A stretch of DNA of 64,000 nucleotides from JASJAR01 sp039198225. Its GTDB lineage: Bacteria > Pseudomonadota > Alphaproteobacteria > Rhodobacterales > Rhodobacteraceae. Below are positions 15,425-23,975 of the stretch, piece by piece. A program made the position numbers and the translations under genes. The notes beneath the pieces are model-generated. The model saw only the letters and a program-made list of their open reading frames with translations, did no database searches and had not been told where the DNA came from. Location of the stretch: NCBI GenBank assembly GCA_039198225.1, contig JBCCTQ010000018.1:1-64000 (forward strand), written 5' to 3'. Every line of letters begins with the position of its first letter. The first letter of the stretch is position 1.

Positions 15425-16234
15425 GTGGCCCATATAATCGTTGTCGGTAACGAGAAAGGCGGTTCTGGGAAATCGACCACATCGATGCATGTGGCGACGT
15501 CCCTGTCACGGCTTGGAAAGTCGGTGGGCCTCATAGATCTCGATCTCCGGCAACGCACGTTGGGCAATTACATCGAAAACCGGCAGCGCTTTTCGGAGCG
15601 CACCGGGGTGGACTTGCCGTCGCCGGTCTATCACGGGCTCCCCGATATCGACCGTTCAAGCCTCGATCCGGGCGAAAACCTCCAGGACCGGCGCCTGTCG
15701 GAAGCGATTTCGAGCTTCGAGGTGGGCACCGAATTTATCCTGATCGACTGTCCAGGCAGCCATACGCGCCTCAGCCAGGTGGCCCATACCCTGGCCGATA
15801 CGCTCATCACCCCTTTGAATGACAGCTTCGTCGATTTCGACCTGCTGGCGAAGGTTGACGGGGAAACCAACGAGATCCTTGGTCCCTCGGTCTATGCCGA
15901 AATGGTCTGGAATGCGCGCCAGCTCCGGGCCCAGGCGGGCCTCAAACCGATCGACTGGATCGTCACGCGCAACCGCGTCGGCGCCCAAGCCATGCACAAC
16001 AAAAAGAAAATGGCCGATGCGGTGGGCAGCCTTAGCCGACGGATTGGCTTCCGCGTCGCCCCGGGCTTTTCAGAGCGCGTGATCTTCCGCGAACTCTTTT
16101 CCCGAGGGCTTACGCTTCTCGATCTCAAAGATATTGGGGTTGGGAACCTTAACATCTCCAATGTCGCGGCCCGCCAAGAGCTTCGCGACCTGATGGAGAA
16201 CCTGCGCCTCCCGGGCGTTACCGTCGACTTTTAA
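15425..16234 (+). CDS. mipZ: Division-plane positioning ATPase MipZ
   Basis: A ParA/MinD-type P-loop ATPase. In alphaproteobacteria it forms a bipolar gradient through ParB and blocks FtsZ assembly away from midcell. The deviant Walker A KGGSGKSTT is at residues 11-19, followed by LIDLDLRQRTLGNYIENR and the Walker B-like EFILIDCPGSHTRLSQ. The family signature TPLNDSFVDFDLLA is present. The GTG at 15425 follows GGGGAGAGAG and gives the conserved start MAHIIVVGNEKGG and 269 residues. Its 3' end overlaps the convergent membrane-protein gene by 17 bp. Confidence 0.95.
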   Translation: MAHIIVVGNEKGGSGKSTTSMHVATSLSRLGKSVGLIDLDLRQRTLGNYIENRQRFSERTGVDLPSPVYHGLPDIDRSSLDPGENLQDRRLSEAISSFEVGTEFILIDCPGSHTRLSQVAHTLADTLITPLNDSFVDFDLLAKVDGETNEILGPSVYAEMVWNARQLRAQAGLKPIDWIVTRNRVGAQAMHNKKKMADAVGSLSRRIGFRVAPGFSERVIFRELFSRGLTLLDLKDIGVGNLNISNVAARQELRDLMENLRLPGVTVDF

Positions 16235-17168
16235 CCCAGCCCGAACCGACCTGGGACGACGATCCGTTGGTCAAGAAGGTAGACGGCGCGCGGCCTTGGG
16301 CCAGCTCCGTCTCATGGAGCCGTTCCATCGCCTGACGGCGAATTTCGTCATGGCCGACCACCGGGTTGAGCCGCTCCGGCTCGGCAAGGATACGCGAGCG
16401 CGGGGGGGCCGCTTTTTGCACAAGACGCAGCTTCCAAAACGGAGCTCGGGGACCGGAGCCCGGTTCGGGGCGAAGCGACAAGAGCCCGGCAAAGGCGATC
16501 ATGGCGATGCCAATCCAAGGAAGATAGCGCTGGCGCACATCCGCTGGGGGCGGCGCGAGTGCGGCTTCGCGGCCTTCGGTAAACGGCATCACCGCCACGA
16601 AGTCCTCCGCCAGGGCAACGCCGCTCTCGGCGAGAACGGCACCGGTGTCGAGGCCGAAAAGCCCGCGCGGCAAACTCAGCCCGTTGATCGCGCCGGAAAA
16701 GGTCCGGGACTCCACGGGCTCGAGGTAAGCGTCAAGGCCCGGCCGGGATCCGTCCGTGGAAAACACCGCCAATCCTGTGGCGCGCGCAAGCGGGCGGGCC
16801 CGATCGGCGGGACGGGCAATGGGCCGCGTGAGAGTCGGGCCAATCGGATCAACTTCTTTTGGCGCGTCAAAGAGCGGTACGGCTAGATAGGCGACCCGTG
16901 CGCCCGGCGCGCCAATTTTGACGACCACCGCTTGTTCGGGGTCAAAAGCTGCCATCACGTGGATTTCGCTCAAGTCTTCCGGAGCCGCCTCGGCGATGTC
17001 TAAGGCCTCAGGAGGACCCTCCATCATCGCCATGGCGTAATCGGCTTCCACCTGAGCGCGCGCATAGGACAGGCCCATCGCGGCCGCCACCGCGAACGCG
17101 CCAAGGGCCAGCCACGTCAGAGGCGCGCCGACAGTATTCCTGAACGTTTTCAAAACCAGAGGTATCAC
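16218..17168 (-). CDS. Membrane protein of unknown function
   Basis: A 316-residue protein with one N-terminal membrane segment (about 15-33) and a second near 220-238 (YLPWIGIAMIAFAGLLSL). Between them is a large, probably periplasmic, domain of short strands with several AP-rich turns. The C-terminal 75 residues are basic and probably cytoplasmic (LVQKAAPPRSRILAEPERLNP). I do not recognise a family. It is convergent with mipZ. Coding periodicity and the membrane segments support it as a real gene. Confidence 0.75.
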   Translation of the reverse strand: MIPLVLKTFRNTVGAPLTWLALGAFAVAAAMGLSYARAQVEADYAMAMMEGPPEALDIAEAAPEDLSEIHVMAAFDPEQAVVVKIGAPGARVAYLAVPLFDAPKEVDPIGPTLTRPIARPADRARPLARATGLAVFSTDGSRPGLDAYLEPVESRTFSGAINGLSLPRGLFGLDTGAVLAESGVALAEDFVAVMPFTEGREAALAPPPADVRQRYLPWIGIAMIAFAGLLSLRPEPGSGPRAPFWKLRLVQKAAPPRSRILAEPERLNPVVGHDEIRRQAMERLHETELAQGRAPSTFLTNGSSSQVGSGWVKSRR

Positions 17169-17348
17169 GGACCAGCTTTCACTCGAGACATGTCCCGTTT
17201 TCGATGTGTAGTGAGGCAGGATCGTGGCCAGGGCAGGGCCAATTGTTCGGAATCGGTGAATAGTCTGTTGTCCGCAAAGAGACGGAGCGGCCTAGCGGGA
17301 GTGACCGCGCCTTACCCGAGACAGTCGCCTCAAGGTTGTAATAAATAC

Positions 17349-17603
17349 CTAAACAGGATCGAAGCGGCCGTCGTTGAATTCATCGAGCGGCCGGATCCAA
17401 ATCGTACCGTCTCGATCATCATAAATTGCGACCGGGCTCCGGTCGGGCTCGTAAACCCCCTGCCCCACAAGCCGGTAAAGACCGCCCTTTCGGTGGCGGT
17501 GCGTGGGGCGCCAAGCTCGGCCTAGCGCCCCTCCCAGGGTCTCACCCCCCGCACTGCCTTCGGACAAGCCGAAGGCACGACCGATGAAGGCAAACGCTGT
17601 CAT
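17349..17603 (-). CDS. DUF1653-like protein coupled to nrdJ
   Basis: An 84-residue protein starting MTAFAFIGRAFGLSEGSAGG. The C-terminal half (KGGLYRLVGQGVYEPDRSPV, then IWIRPLDEFNDG) resembles DUF1653, a small beta-barrel-like domain with a conserved WxRPxxxF ending. Its ATG overlaps the nrdJ stop (ATGA), a strong sign of translational coupling to ribonucleotide reductase. An alternative start at 17660 would extend into nrdJ. Its function is not known; a role with the reductase is inference from the coupling. Confidence 0.78.
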   Translation of the reverse strand: MTAFAFIGRAFGLSEGSAGGETLGGALGRAWRPTHRHRKGGLYRLVGQGVYEPDRSPVAIYDDRDGTIWIRPLDEFNDGRFDPV

Positions 17604-19324
17604 GCGGACAAAACGGATCCGGTAACATCGTTTGGACGATAGGTGGTGCAGCCTTTGCACCCGGTTTCGTGCGCGCGCCAGTAGACATCTTTAAAGCTCT
17701 GAAAATCAATGTCTTCTGGGCAATTTACCGTCTTAGAGATGCCGCTGTCGACCCATTGTTGAGCCGTGGCTTGCATCCGCACATGGTCGTCCGGCGTCAA
17801 GTCCATGGCGGTGACGAAAGCATCCGTCAGCGGGGCGTCGGCACCGTAGGTCTGATGGTAGAGCCAGACGGCGTAATCCTTGACCACCTCGTAATCCACC
17901 TCCCGGTTCGGTCGGGTGATCCGCCGGGTGAAGGACGTCGCGAAAACCGGCTCAATCCCCGAGGAGACGTTGCCGGCAAACATTGAGGTCGTGCCAGTGG
18001 GCGCGATCGTCGTCAAAAGCCCGTTTCGGAGCCCGTGGTCGCGAATCAGGGCGCGGGTTTCGAAATCGAGCCCCCGGAAAGCGCCGCGATCACAATGCGC
18101 GTCATGGTTGTAGAGCGGGAAAGACCCGCGCTCCCGTGCGCGCCGGGCCGAAGCGGCGTAGGCGGCGTTTTTCAGAACATGCATCCAGCGCCCGAATGTG
18201 GCCACCGCTGGGTCCGATCCGTAGCGCAGACCCACCATGATCAGCGCGTCAGCCACCCCGGTTACGCCGACGCCGATCCGGCGTTTGTCGCGGGCTTCCT
18301 GTTCCTGGGCTGGCAAGGCGAACTTCGACACGTCGATCGCGTTGTCGAGAAGATGAACGGCTGTTGCCACAAGATCGCGCAACTCCAAGAGATCGAGGTA
18401 AGCGTCTCTACGGAATGGATTTTTCACGAGCTGCGCGAGGTTGATCGACGCTAAGGGACAGGCCCCGTTCGGCGGCAACGGTTGCTCGGCGCAGGAATTC
18501 GTGGCCGCGATCTCCTCGGCATAGCCCAAAGGATTGGCGCGGTTTATCCGGTCGATGAACAAAACGCCTGGCTCGGCGGCCGCGTAGGTCCGCTCCATGA
18601 TCGCGCCCCAGAGGGCTTTTGCGTCGATCGTTCGAACGGTTTTGCCATTCCAATTGAGCGCCCAGGACCGGCCCTCTTTCACCGCTTCGACAAAGTCGTC
18701 CGTCACCAAAACCGATAAGTTAAAGTTTCGGAACCGCGCCCTGTCGGCTTTTGCGTTAACAAATCCCTCGATATCGGGATGGTCACAACGCAACGTCGCC
18801 ATCATTGCGCCACGGCCCATGCCGGTGACAAGCATGGCACAGACAGAGTCGCAAATATCCATTACCGCAAGTGGCCCGGCAGCCGGGCAATCGAGCCCTT
18901 TAATATTGCTGCCTTGTGGGCGAATTGTGGAAAAGTCGAAACCTATTCCACCACCCATTTTCATTGTCAGCGCCGCGTCTTTAATAGTGTCCATTATTCC
19001 TGACAGTGCGTCAGGTATAGTTCGCATGACAAACGTATTAAATAGCGTGACGTCGCGTTCGGTCCCCGCACCGGAAAGAATGCGCCCCCCGGGCAGTAAG
19101 CGGAAACCTTCCATCGCATTGTAAAATTTGTGGAAAACAGCATCGCGCTTGGCGTCGGGCTCCGCAGCAGAAAGCCCATTGGCCACCCGTTGCCACGTGT
19201 CTCGAACCGTTAGGTCCATTTCGACACCGTCGCGGCGGTACGCATATTTGTCTTTCCAAATTTGTCTTGCGACAGGTTGTGCAAAAATAAACTCATTATC
19301 GAACACTCGGAAGTGGTCGTTCAT
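17600..19324 (-). CDS. nrdJ: Adenosylcobalamin-dependent (class II) ribonucleotide reductase
   Basis: Reduces ribonucleotides to deoxyribonucleotides using a B12-generated thiyl radical. The radical-site motif NSCAE is at 276-280 (Cys278), a partner cysteine lies in NGACPLASINL (Cys289), and the C-terminal shuttle pair is GCKGC near 555-559. The usual first partner cysteine (NCF) is replaced by FNTF (Thr97), while Cys180 lies in TLRCDHPDIEGF on a neighbouring strand; I recall the same arrangement in related alphaproteobacterial enzymes. The motif is commonly NPCGE, so this copy is somewhat divergent. The 5' third is visibly AT-richer than its surroundings. A CtrA-type site lies 31 bp upstream. 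Confidence 0.93.
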   Translation of the reverse strand: MNDHFRVFDNEFIFAQPVARQIWKDKYAYRRDGVEMDLTVRDTWQRVANGLSAAEPDAKRDAVFHKFYNAMEGFRLLPGGRILSGAGTERDVTLFNTFVMRTIPDALSGIMDTIKDAALTMKMGGGIGFDFSTIRPQGSNIKGLDCPAAGPLAVMDICDSVCAMLVTGMGRGAMMATLRCDHPDIEGFVNAKADRARFRNFNLSVLVTDDFVEAVKEGRSWALNWNGKTVRTIDAKALWGAIMERTYAAAEPGVLFIDRINRANPLGYAEEIAATNSCAEQPLPPNGACPLASINLAQLVKNPFRRDAYLDLLELRDLVATAVHLLDNAIDVSKFALPAQEQEARDKRRIGVGVTGVADALIMVGLRYGSDPAVATFGRWMHVLKNAAYAASARRARERGSFPLYNHDAHCDRGAFRGLDFETRALIRDHGLRNGLLTTIAPTGTTSMFAGNVSSGIEPVFATSFTRRITRPNREVDYEVVKDYAVWLYHQTYGADAPLTDAFVTAMDLTPDDHVRMQATAQQWVDSGISKTVNCPEDIDFQSFKDVYWRAHETGCKGCTTYRPNDVTGSVLSA

Positions 19325-19630
19325 TCTGGCCCCCAGTTTGACCCCTCGCTGGAGTTAAAAGTTAGTTAACAATATTGGAGTTAAGCCGAAGCGACGGGAC
19401 CTCAAACCTAATTTGGAGATTAAGGTTAACGGCCGGCGAAACGGCGCGGGCTACCCGAGTTAATCAAGCAAAGATCGGCTGAAAACTAGCGGCTCAAGAT
19501 CGCCCGCGATTAATATTTTGGCGAAGCTCTTTCCCGGAATGGCCTCAAACTTTTCATTCGCCGATCCCGCTTAAGCCGATTTTCACTGGCCTCCTTTAAC
19601 ACGTTCGGTTCCGAACACGGGAACGCTTGA
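19325..19630. other. AT-rich divergent promoter region between nrdJ and the GST gene
   Basis: A 306-bp gap with low GC. It holds a TTAA-N7-TTAA site near nrdJ, a direct repeat TGGAGTTAA at 19350-19358 and 19376-19384, and a palindrome GTTCGG-TT-CCGAAC at 19603-19616 just before the GST start. I saw no convincing NrdR box pair and no cobalamin riboswitch. Confidence 0.45.
19355..19369. promoter_or_regulatory. CtrA-type box TTAA-N7-TTAA upstream of nrdJ
   Basis: TTAA (19355-19358), seven bases AAGTTAG, TTAA (19366-19369), followed by C. This is an exact match to the CtrA full-site pattern of alphaproteobacteria. It lies 31 bp upstream of the nrdJ start, where a bound regulator would affect the promoter. 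Confidence 0.5.
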
Positions 19631-20263
19631 ATGACAAAACTCTACGCATGCATCGGGTCAGGAAACTGCTTCAAACCCTGGCTCGCCCTCAACCAGCTTG
19701 ATCAGCCCTTCGAGCTTGAACTGATCGATGTCTTGAAAGGTCAGCAGAAATCAGCAGACTACCTAGGCATTAACCCCCTCGGGGTGGTGCCGTTTTTGAA
19801 GACGGAGCGAGGCCTCGGGCTGGGTGAAAGCAATGCGATGCTATGGTATTTGGCGGAGGGCGATTACTTGATGCCCGCAAGCCCAGAAGCGCGGGCCGAA
19901 GCCCTGCAATGGATGTTCTTCGAACAATCAAAACTCGAACCGTTCATCTCACCGGCGCGGTTTTTCACCACGATCCTGCCCGGGGAGCGCGCCAAGCGCG
20001 CCGATGACATTGCCAGCTGGCAAGAAAAGGCCCGATCGGGGCTAGATCGCCTGGAAAGCCATCTCGCGCGCCAGGCCTTTATGGTGGCGGGCCGGTATTC
20101 CGTCGCCGACATCGCCGTTTTCGGCTATGTGCACGTCATGGACGAGGCTGGCCTGGCGTTCGGTGAATATCCCGCCATTGCAAGATGGGTGGAGGCCGTC
20201 AAAGCAACCGAAGGGTTTCGACCCTTGAGCGAAATGGGCGCAACGGCGCTCGCGGCGGAATAG
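19631..20263 (+). CDS. Glutathione S-transferase family protein
   Basis: A 210-residue GST-fold protein. The thioredoxin-like N-terminal domain starts MTKLYACIGSGNCFKPWLAL, with the cis-proline segment GVVPFLKTE and the glutathione-contact GLGESNAMLWYLAE. The all-helical C-terminal domain includes FMVAGRYSVADIAVFGYVH, the conserved N-capping/D motif of the family. A palindrome lies about 15 bp upstream of the start. The c-di-GMP gene begins 11 bp after its stop, so the two may be co-transcribed. Substrate unknown. Confidence 0.92.
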   Translation: MTKLYACIGSGNCFKPWLALNQLDQPFELELIDVLKGQQKSADYLGINPLGVVPFLKTERGLGLGESNAMLWYLAEGDYLMPASPEARAEALQWMFFEQSKLEPFISPARFFTTILPGERAKRADDIASWQEKARSGLDRLESHLARQAFMVAGRYSVADIAVFGYVHVMDEAGLAFGEYPAIARWVEAVKATEGFRPLSEMGATALAAE

Positions 20264-20274
20264 GGCAGGCCGGC

Positions 20275-22392
20275 ATGTCGCGCAGCCTACCTTTGCAAGC
20301 GACGGAGGAGTCCCGGCATAGAACGCCGGGACCCTACTCGGGCGGGGTCCCCACCCGGGCCAACCGGGCTTTCGAAATTGCCCGGCGCCTTGCGACGCCG
20401 ATCTGGGTCTACGACATCGATATGTGCCGAGTTGTGCTGGCCAATGAGGCTGGCTGTGCCATTTGGGATGCCGACAACGAGACGACACTCCGGAACCGGG
20501 ACCTCGCAAAGGACATGTCGTCGACCGTGGCCAAGCGCCTCAAGCAATATCAAAGCGATTTCAGCGCCCACAATGCCACGTTTAGTGAGATGTGGACGCT
20601 TTACCCCGGTGGGCAGCCGCGGAGCGTCCAGGTATTGTTTTCAGGATTTGTGCTCGATGACGGGCGTATGGCGATGCTCTGCGAAGCCGTCGGTCAGCCA
20701 AAGGACGAGCCGGACACGCTTAGGAGCGCCGAGGCCCTCCTCCACACGGACGTGATGATCGCGCTTTACGATCTTGACGGGCCGCCCCTCTACATGAACC
20801 CGGCGGCCCGGAACGCGGTCGTCGATATCGAACAGCCTCTTTCGGCGCTCATGGCTCGGCGGAGCGATTTTGAGATGGTGATCCACAACCTCGACCGGTC
20901 GGGCGAGGTTCGGATCGTCACCGAGGTCAACACTATCACGGGCACCCGCTGGTTCGACCTTTCGGCAAAGCTCTGTTCGGACGCCGCCACCGGGATCCCG
21001 GCGGTGCTTTTGACGTCGACGGATGTGAGCGAATTGAAGAACGCGCGGGACCAGGCCCGCTACCTCGCCGACCGCGATCTTCTGACGGGGTGCTACAACC
21101 GGAGCTATCTCCAGAACCATATTAGCGAGCTCCGTGACAGCGCGAAGGCGCCCTGCGCGCTGGTCTATTTCGACATCGACAATTTCAAATCCATCAATGA
21201 CCGGTTCGGCCACGAGGCCGGTGACGCTGTCCTCAAACGGATCATTGAACGGACCCAAGGCGTCATCCGCCAAGAGGACGTCATCGCCCGCCTCGGGGGA
21301 GACGAATTCGTCATCATCTTCGAGGACGTTCCAACGATCGACGCGTTTGAGGCCAAGATCAAAGCCGTCCACACGGCCGTTTGCGGCGTGATTTCGTATC
21401 AATCGACGCGGATGAACGTGACCGTCAGCGCCGGCTGCACATATTTCACCCCGGAGGATGCGGACTTTACCACCATCCTCCGCCAGGCCGACATCGCGCT
21501 TTATTCAGCAAAGCAATCGGGCAGGAACCGGGTTGTGGCGTTCAACGAAGAACTGGGGGCGGCGGCCGAAAAACGGACGCGCTTCGAAGAAGAACTCAAA
21601 TCCGCAATCGAAAAACGCGAATTCCACATGCACTTTCAGCCGCGGCTCGATCTTGCGAGCGGGAGGGTCGTCTCAGCCGAGGCCCTCGCCCGCTGGCAAC
21701 ACCCGCGACGCGGCCTCGTGATGCCGGCCGACTTCATCCCGATCTGCGAAGACACGGGCATGATCGAAGAGCTGGGCCGAATGGCACTCGAACTCGGATC
21801 GGCTGAGCTCTTAAACTGGACCGAGGCCGGGCTCGATCTCGACGTTTCGGTCAATGTGTCTCCGCGCCAATTTGACGACGAGCGCTTCATTCCGTTCCTC
21901 GAAGAACAGGCCAAGGCGGAGAATTTCCCGCGCGGCCGGGTCGAACTTGAAGTGACAGAAAGCGTCCTCATCGGTGATAAAGACACGATTGCACGCAAGT
22001 TGAGCGACATCACCGCAATGGGCTATCGCATTGCGCTTGACGATTTCGGCACCGGCTATTCCAACCTTGCCTACATCTCGCACTTTCCGTTGAACTGCAT
22101 AAAGATCGATGCTTCCTTCGTGCGGCAATTGCCGGAATCCGGGCCGATCGTGCGGCTGATCCTGACGCTATCAAAGCAAATCGGAGCGCTCTCCGTGGCT
22201 GAGGGGATCGAAACCGAAGCCCAATTGGCCTGGCTCGTGGAAAACGGATGCGATCAGGGCCAAGGATTTTTGATGTCTAAACCGCTCCCGGCGGCCGAAT
22301 TGATCAAGGCGCTGGCCGGGGTTGAAGCGACGGCGGCGAGCGCCATGGGCAAAACAAAAGAACCGACGGGCAAGACCGCAACGGCGCCCTGA
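20275..22392 (+). CDS. PAS-GGDEF-EAL cyclic-di-GMP signalling protein
   Basis: A 705-residue cytoplasmic protein with no membrane segment. A PAS-like sensor region spans about 40-250 (FEIARRLATPIWVYDIDMCR; later LLTSTDVSELKNARDQA). A diguanylate cyclase domain carries an intact LGGDEF near 340, and a phosphodiesterase domain carries an intact AEALARWQHPRRG near 468 and DDFGTGYSNLAYI near 588. Both active sites look complete, so it may make and break c-di-GMP, or one may be regulatory. The ATG at 20275 is chosen; a start at 20185 would overlap the GST gene. Confidence 0.94.
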   Translation: MSRSLPLQATEESRHRTPGPYSGGVPTRANRAFEIARRLATPIWVYDIDMCRVVLANEAGCAIWDADNETTLRNRDLAKDMSSTVAKRLKQYQSDFSAHNATFSEMWTLYPGGQPRSVQVLFSGFVLDDGRMAMLCEAVGQPKDEPDTLRSAEALLHTDVMIALYDLDGPPLYMNPAARNAVVDIEQPLSALMARRSDFEMVIHNLDRSGEVRIVTEVNTITGTRWFDLSAKLCSDAATGIPAVLLTSTDVSELKNARDQARYLADRDLLTGCYNRSYLQNHISELRDSAKAPCALVYFDIDNFKSINDRFGHEAGDAVLKRIIERTQGVIRQEDVIARLGGDEFVIIFEDVPTIDAFEAKIKAVHTAVCGVISYQSTRMNVTVSAGCTYFTPEDADFTTILRQADIALYSAKQSGRNRVVAFNEELGAAAEKRTRFEEELKSAIEKREFHMHFQPRLDLASGRVVSAEALARWQHPRRGLVMPADFIPICEDTGMIEELGRMALELGSAELLNWTEAGLDLDVSVNVSPRQFDDERFIPFLEEQAKAENFPRGRVELEVTESVLIGDKDTIARKLSDITAMGYRIALDDFGTGYSNLAYISHFPLNCIKIDASFVRQLPESGPIVRLILTLSKQIGALSVAEGIETEAQLAWLVENGCDQGQGFLMSKPLPAAELIKALAGVEATAASAMGKTKEPTGKTATAP

Positions 22393-22551
22393 GAGTTCGA
22401 GGCGCTGCGTCAGGGTCCTGTGGCGCAGAGGCGTACCCCGCCAGCCACTCCAAGCACGACGAACGAAAACAAGAGGCTCAGATGGGCGCCTCATCCGCGG
22501 CGGATCGCTGGTGATCGCAATGGCGGCACCTTGGCGCTGGCGGGGCCGAGC

Positions 22552-22564
22552 GTGATAATATAAC
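22552..22564. promoter_or_regulatory. Zur-like palindrome upstream of the zinc operon
   Basis: GTGATAATATAAC is a 13-bp dyad with one mismatched pair. It resembles AT-rich Zur boxes of the GTTATAATATAAC type. It lies 50 bp upstream of the ZrgA-like gene start and overlaps a possible -10. Assignment to Zur rests on the downstream genes. Confidence 0.4.
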
Positions 22565-22613
22565 TTTACCCAAAAGCGCATTTGAACTGCTGCCAATCCC
22601 CAGGGAGACGATC

Positions 22614-23249
22614 ATGACTGGCAAATCACTCTTCATTTCCACCGCCCTCTGCGCCTTCGCTTGGCCGGCCATTGCGGAGGACAAACGGGAATTGGACGCC
22701 CATGTCCATGGCCACGGCGCCCTCAATATCGCGATGGAAGGCAACCAAGTCGCCATAGAGCTCGAAGTGCCGGGTTTTGACATTGTCGGTTTCGAATACG
22801 AAGCCAGCACGGACGAAGACAAAGCTGCCATTGCTACTGCGCTGGATACCCTGGGCGACGCGTCGAACCTCTTTTCGCTCACCGCCGATGCGGGCTGTGA
22901 GGTGACGGAAGCCTCGGTGGAACTTTTGGGTGAAGAAGATGAGCATGGGGAGCATGAGGGCGAGGACCACGCCGCGGCCGATACCGGCCATGACCATGGG
23001 CACAGCCACGGCCATGCTCACGGCGAAGCTGCCCATTCCGAGGAAGCCGAAGCGGAGCATTCGGAGTTTCACGCCGAGTACCTGATGACCTGTGCGGCCA
23101 TCGACAAACTGGCCTCGATCGAGTTGCCCTATTTCGAGAACTTTCCCAACGCCGAGGAACTTGAAGTACAGCTTGTGACCGAACAGGGCGCCTCGGAGAT
23201 GGAAGCCTCGCCCGACCAGGCGGTGCTGGACGTGTCCCCCTCGACCTAA
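22614..23249 (+). CDS. ZrgA-like zinc-associated periplasmic protein (DUF2796)
   Basis: A 211-residue protein with a Sec signal peptide (MTGKSLFISTALCAFAWPAIA). The mature N-terminus RELDAHVHGHGALNIAMEG and the late EYLMTCAAIDKL segment are typical of DUF2796. The middle is a His/Glu/Asp-rich metal-binding loop at about 103-142 (for example HDHGHSHGHAHGE). In Vibrio, ZrgA is part of a zinc-regulated ABC uptake system; here the gene also heads an ABC-transporter operon. A Zur-like site lies upstream. Zinc binding is likely; exact role is inferred from context. Confidence 0.88.
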   Translation: MTGKSLFISTALCAFAWPAIAEDKRELDAHVHGHGALNIAMEGNQVAIELEVPGFDIVGFEYEASTDEDKAAIATALDTLGDASNLFSLTADAGCEVTEASVELLGEEDEHGEHEGEDHAAADTGHDHGHSHGHAHGEAAHSEEAEAEHSEFHAEYLMTCAAIDKLASIELPYFENFPNAEELEVQLVTEQGASEMEASPDQAVLDVSPST

Positions 23250-23261
23250 TACCCGGTCCCC

Positions 23262-23975
23262 GTGACGGAAGACGGATCGCCAGATCACGCGCTCCGGCTG
23301 AGCGAAGTGTCCTTCGCCTGGCCTGGGCGCATGCCGTTTTCGCTCGATGTGGCGGACTTTGCCGTCCGCCCAGGCGAGACGGTGTTCTTGGCCGGGGCCA
23401 GCGGGTCGGGGAAATCCACGCTTTTGAGCCTGATTGCCGGGATCACGAACGCCCGAAAGGGCCGCGTCGAGGTGGATGGGCGCGACCTCGGGCGCATGGC
23501 GGGCCCGCGGCGCGACCGGTTTCGAGCGGACCGGATCGGGATCATCTTTCAGATGTTTAACCTCTTGCCCTATGCCACGGGCCTGGAGAATATTCTCTTA
23601 CCCCTGGCCTTCGCTCCGGAACGCAAAGCCCGGCTCGACGATCCGAAAGCAGCCGCCTTGGACTTGGCGGAGGGTCTCGGTCTTACGTCGGATCTTCTGA
23701 CACTGGCCCAGGCCCACACTCTTAGCATCGGACAGCAACAGCGGGTGGCCGCGGCCCGAGCACTGATCGGGGGGCCGCAACTTGTCATCGCTGACGAACC
23801 CACATCCGCCCTCGATGCCGAGACCCAGCTTGCATTCATCGATCTTTTGCTCGCGCGGGTGGCAGCGGCGGGGGCCACACTTTTGATGGTGAGCCATGAC
23901 GAGCGCCTCAAAGGCCGGTTTGACCGCGCGCTCCGGCTCGAAGACGTGGCCGTGACCCGCAAGGCAGGCCGATGA
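23262..23975 (+). CDS. ABC transporter ATP-binding protein (MacB/LolD type)
   Basis: A 237-residue ATPase. Walker A GASGSGKST is at about 45-53, the signature is LSIGQQQRV, Walker B is LVIADEPTSALD, and the switch His is in MVSHDERL. The sequence is of the LolD/MacB class that partners FtsX-type permeases rather than a solute importer. The start is GTG at 23262, 12 bp after the DUF2796 gene; its stop overlaps the ATG of the permease (ATGA). Confidence 0.93.
   Translation: MTEDGSPDHALRLSEVSFAWPGRMPFSLDVADFAVRPGETVFLAGASGSGKSTLLSLIAGITNARKGRVEVDGRDLGRMAGPRRDRFRADRIGIIFQMFNLLPYATGLENILLPLAFAPERKARLDDPKAAALDLAEGLGLTSDLLTLAQAHTLSIGQQQRVAAARALIGGPQLVIADEPTSALDAETQLAFIDLLLARVAAAGATLLMVSHDERLKGRFDRALRLEDVAVTRKAGR

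Noticed and set aside
19603..19616. LexA-type site at GTTCGG-TT-CCGAAC
   Set aside because: It is an inverted repeat with a wrong spacing, not the direct repeat GTTC-N7-GTTC of alphaproteobacterial LexA.
19325..19630. NrdR box pair or cobalamin riboswitch upstream of nrdJ
   Set aside because: No pair of 16-bp NrdR-type palindromes at proper spacing and no B12-box-like sequence recognised.
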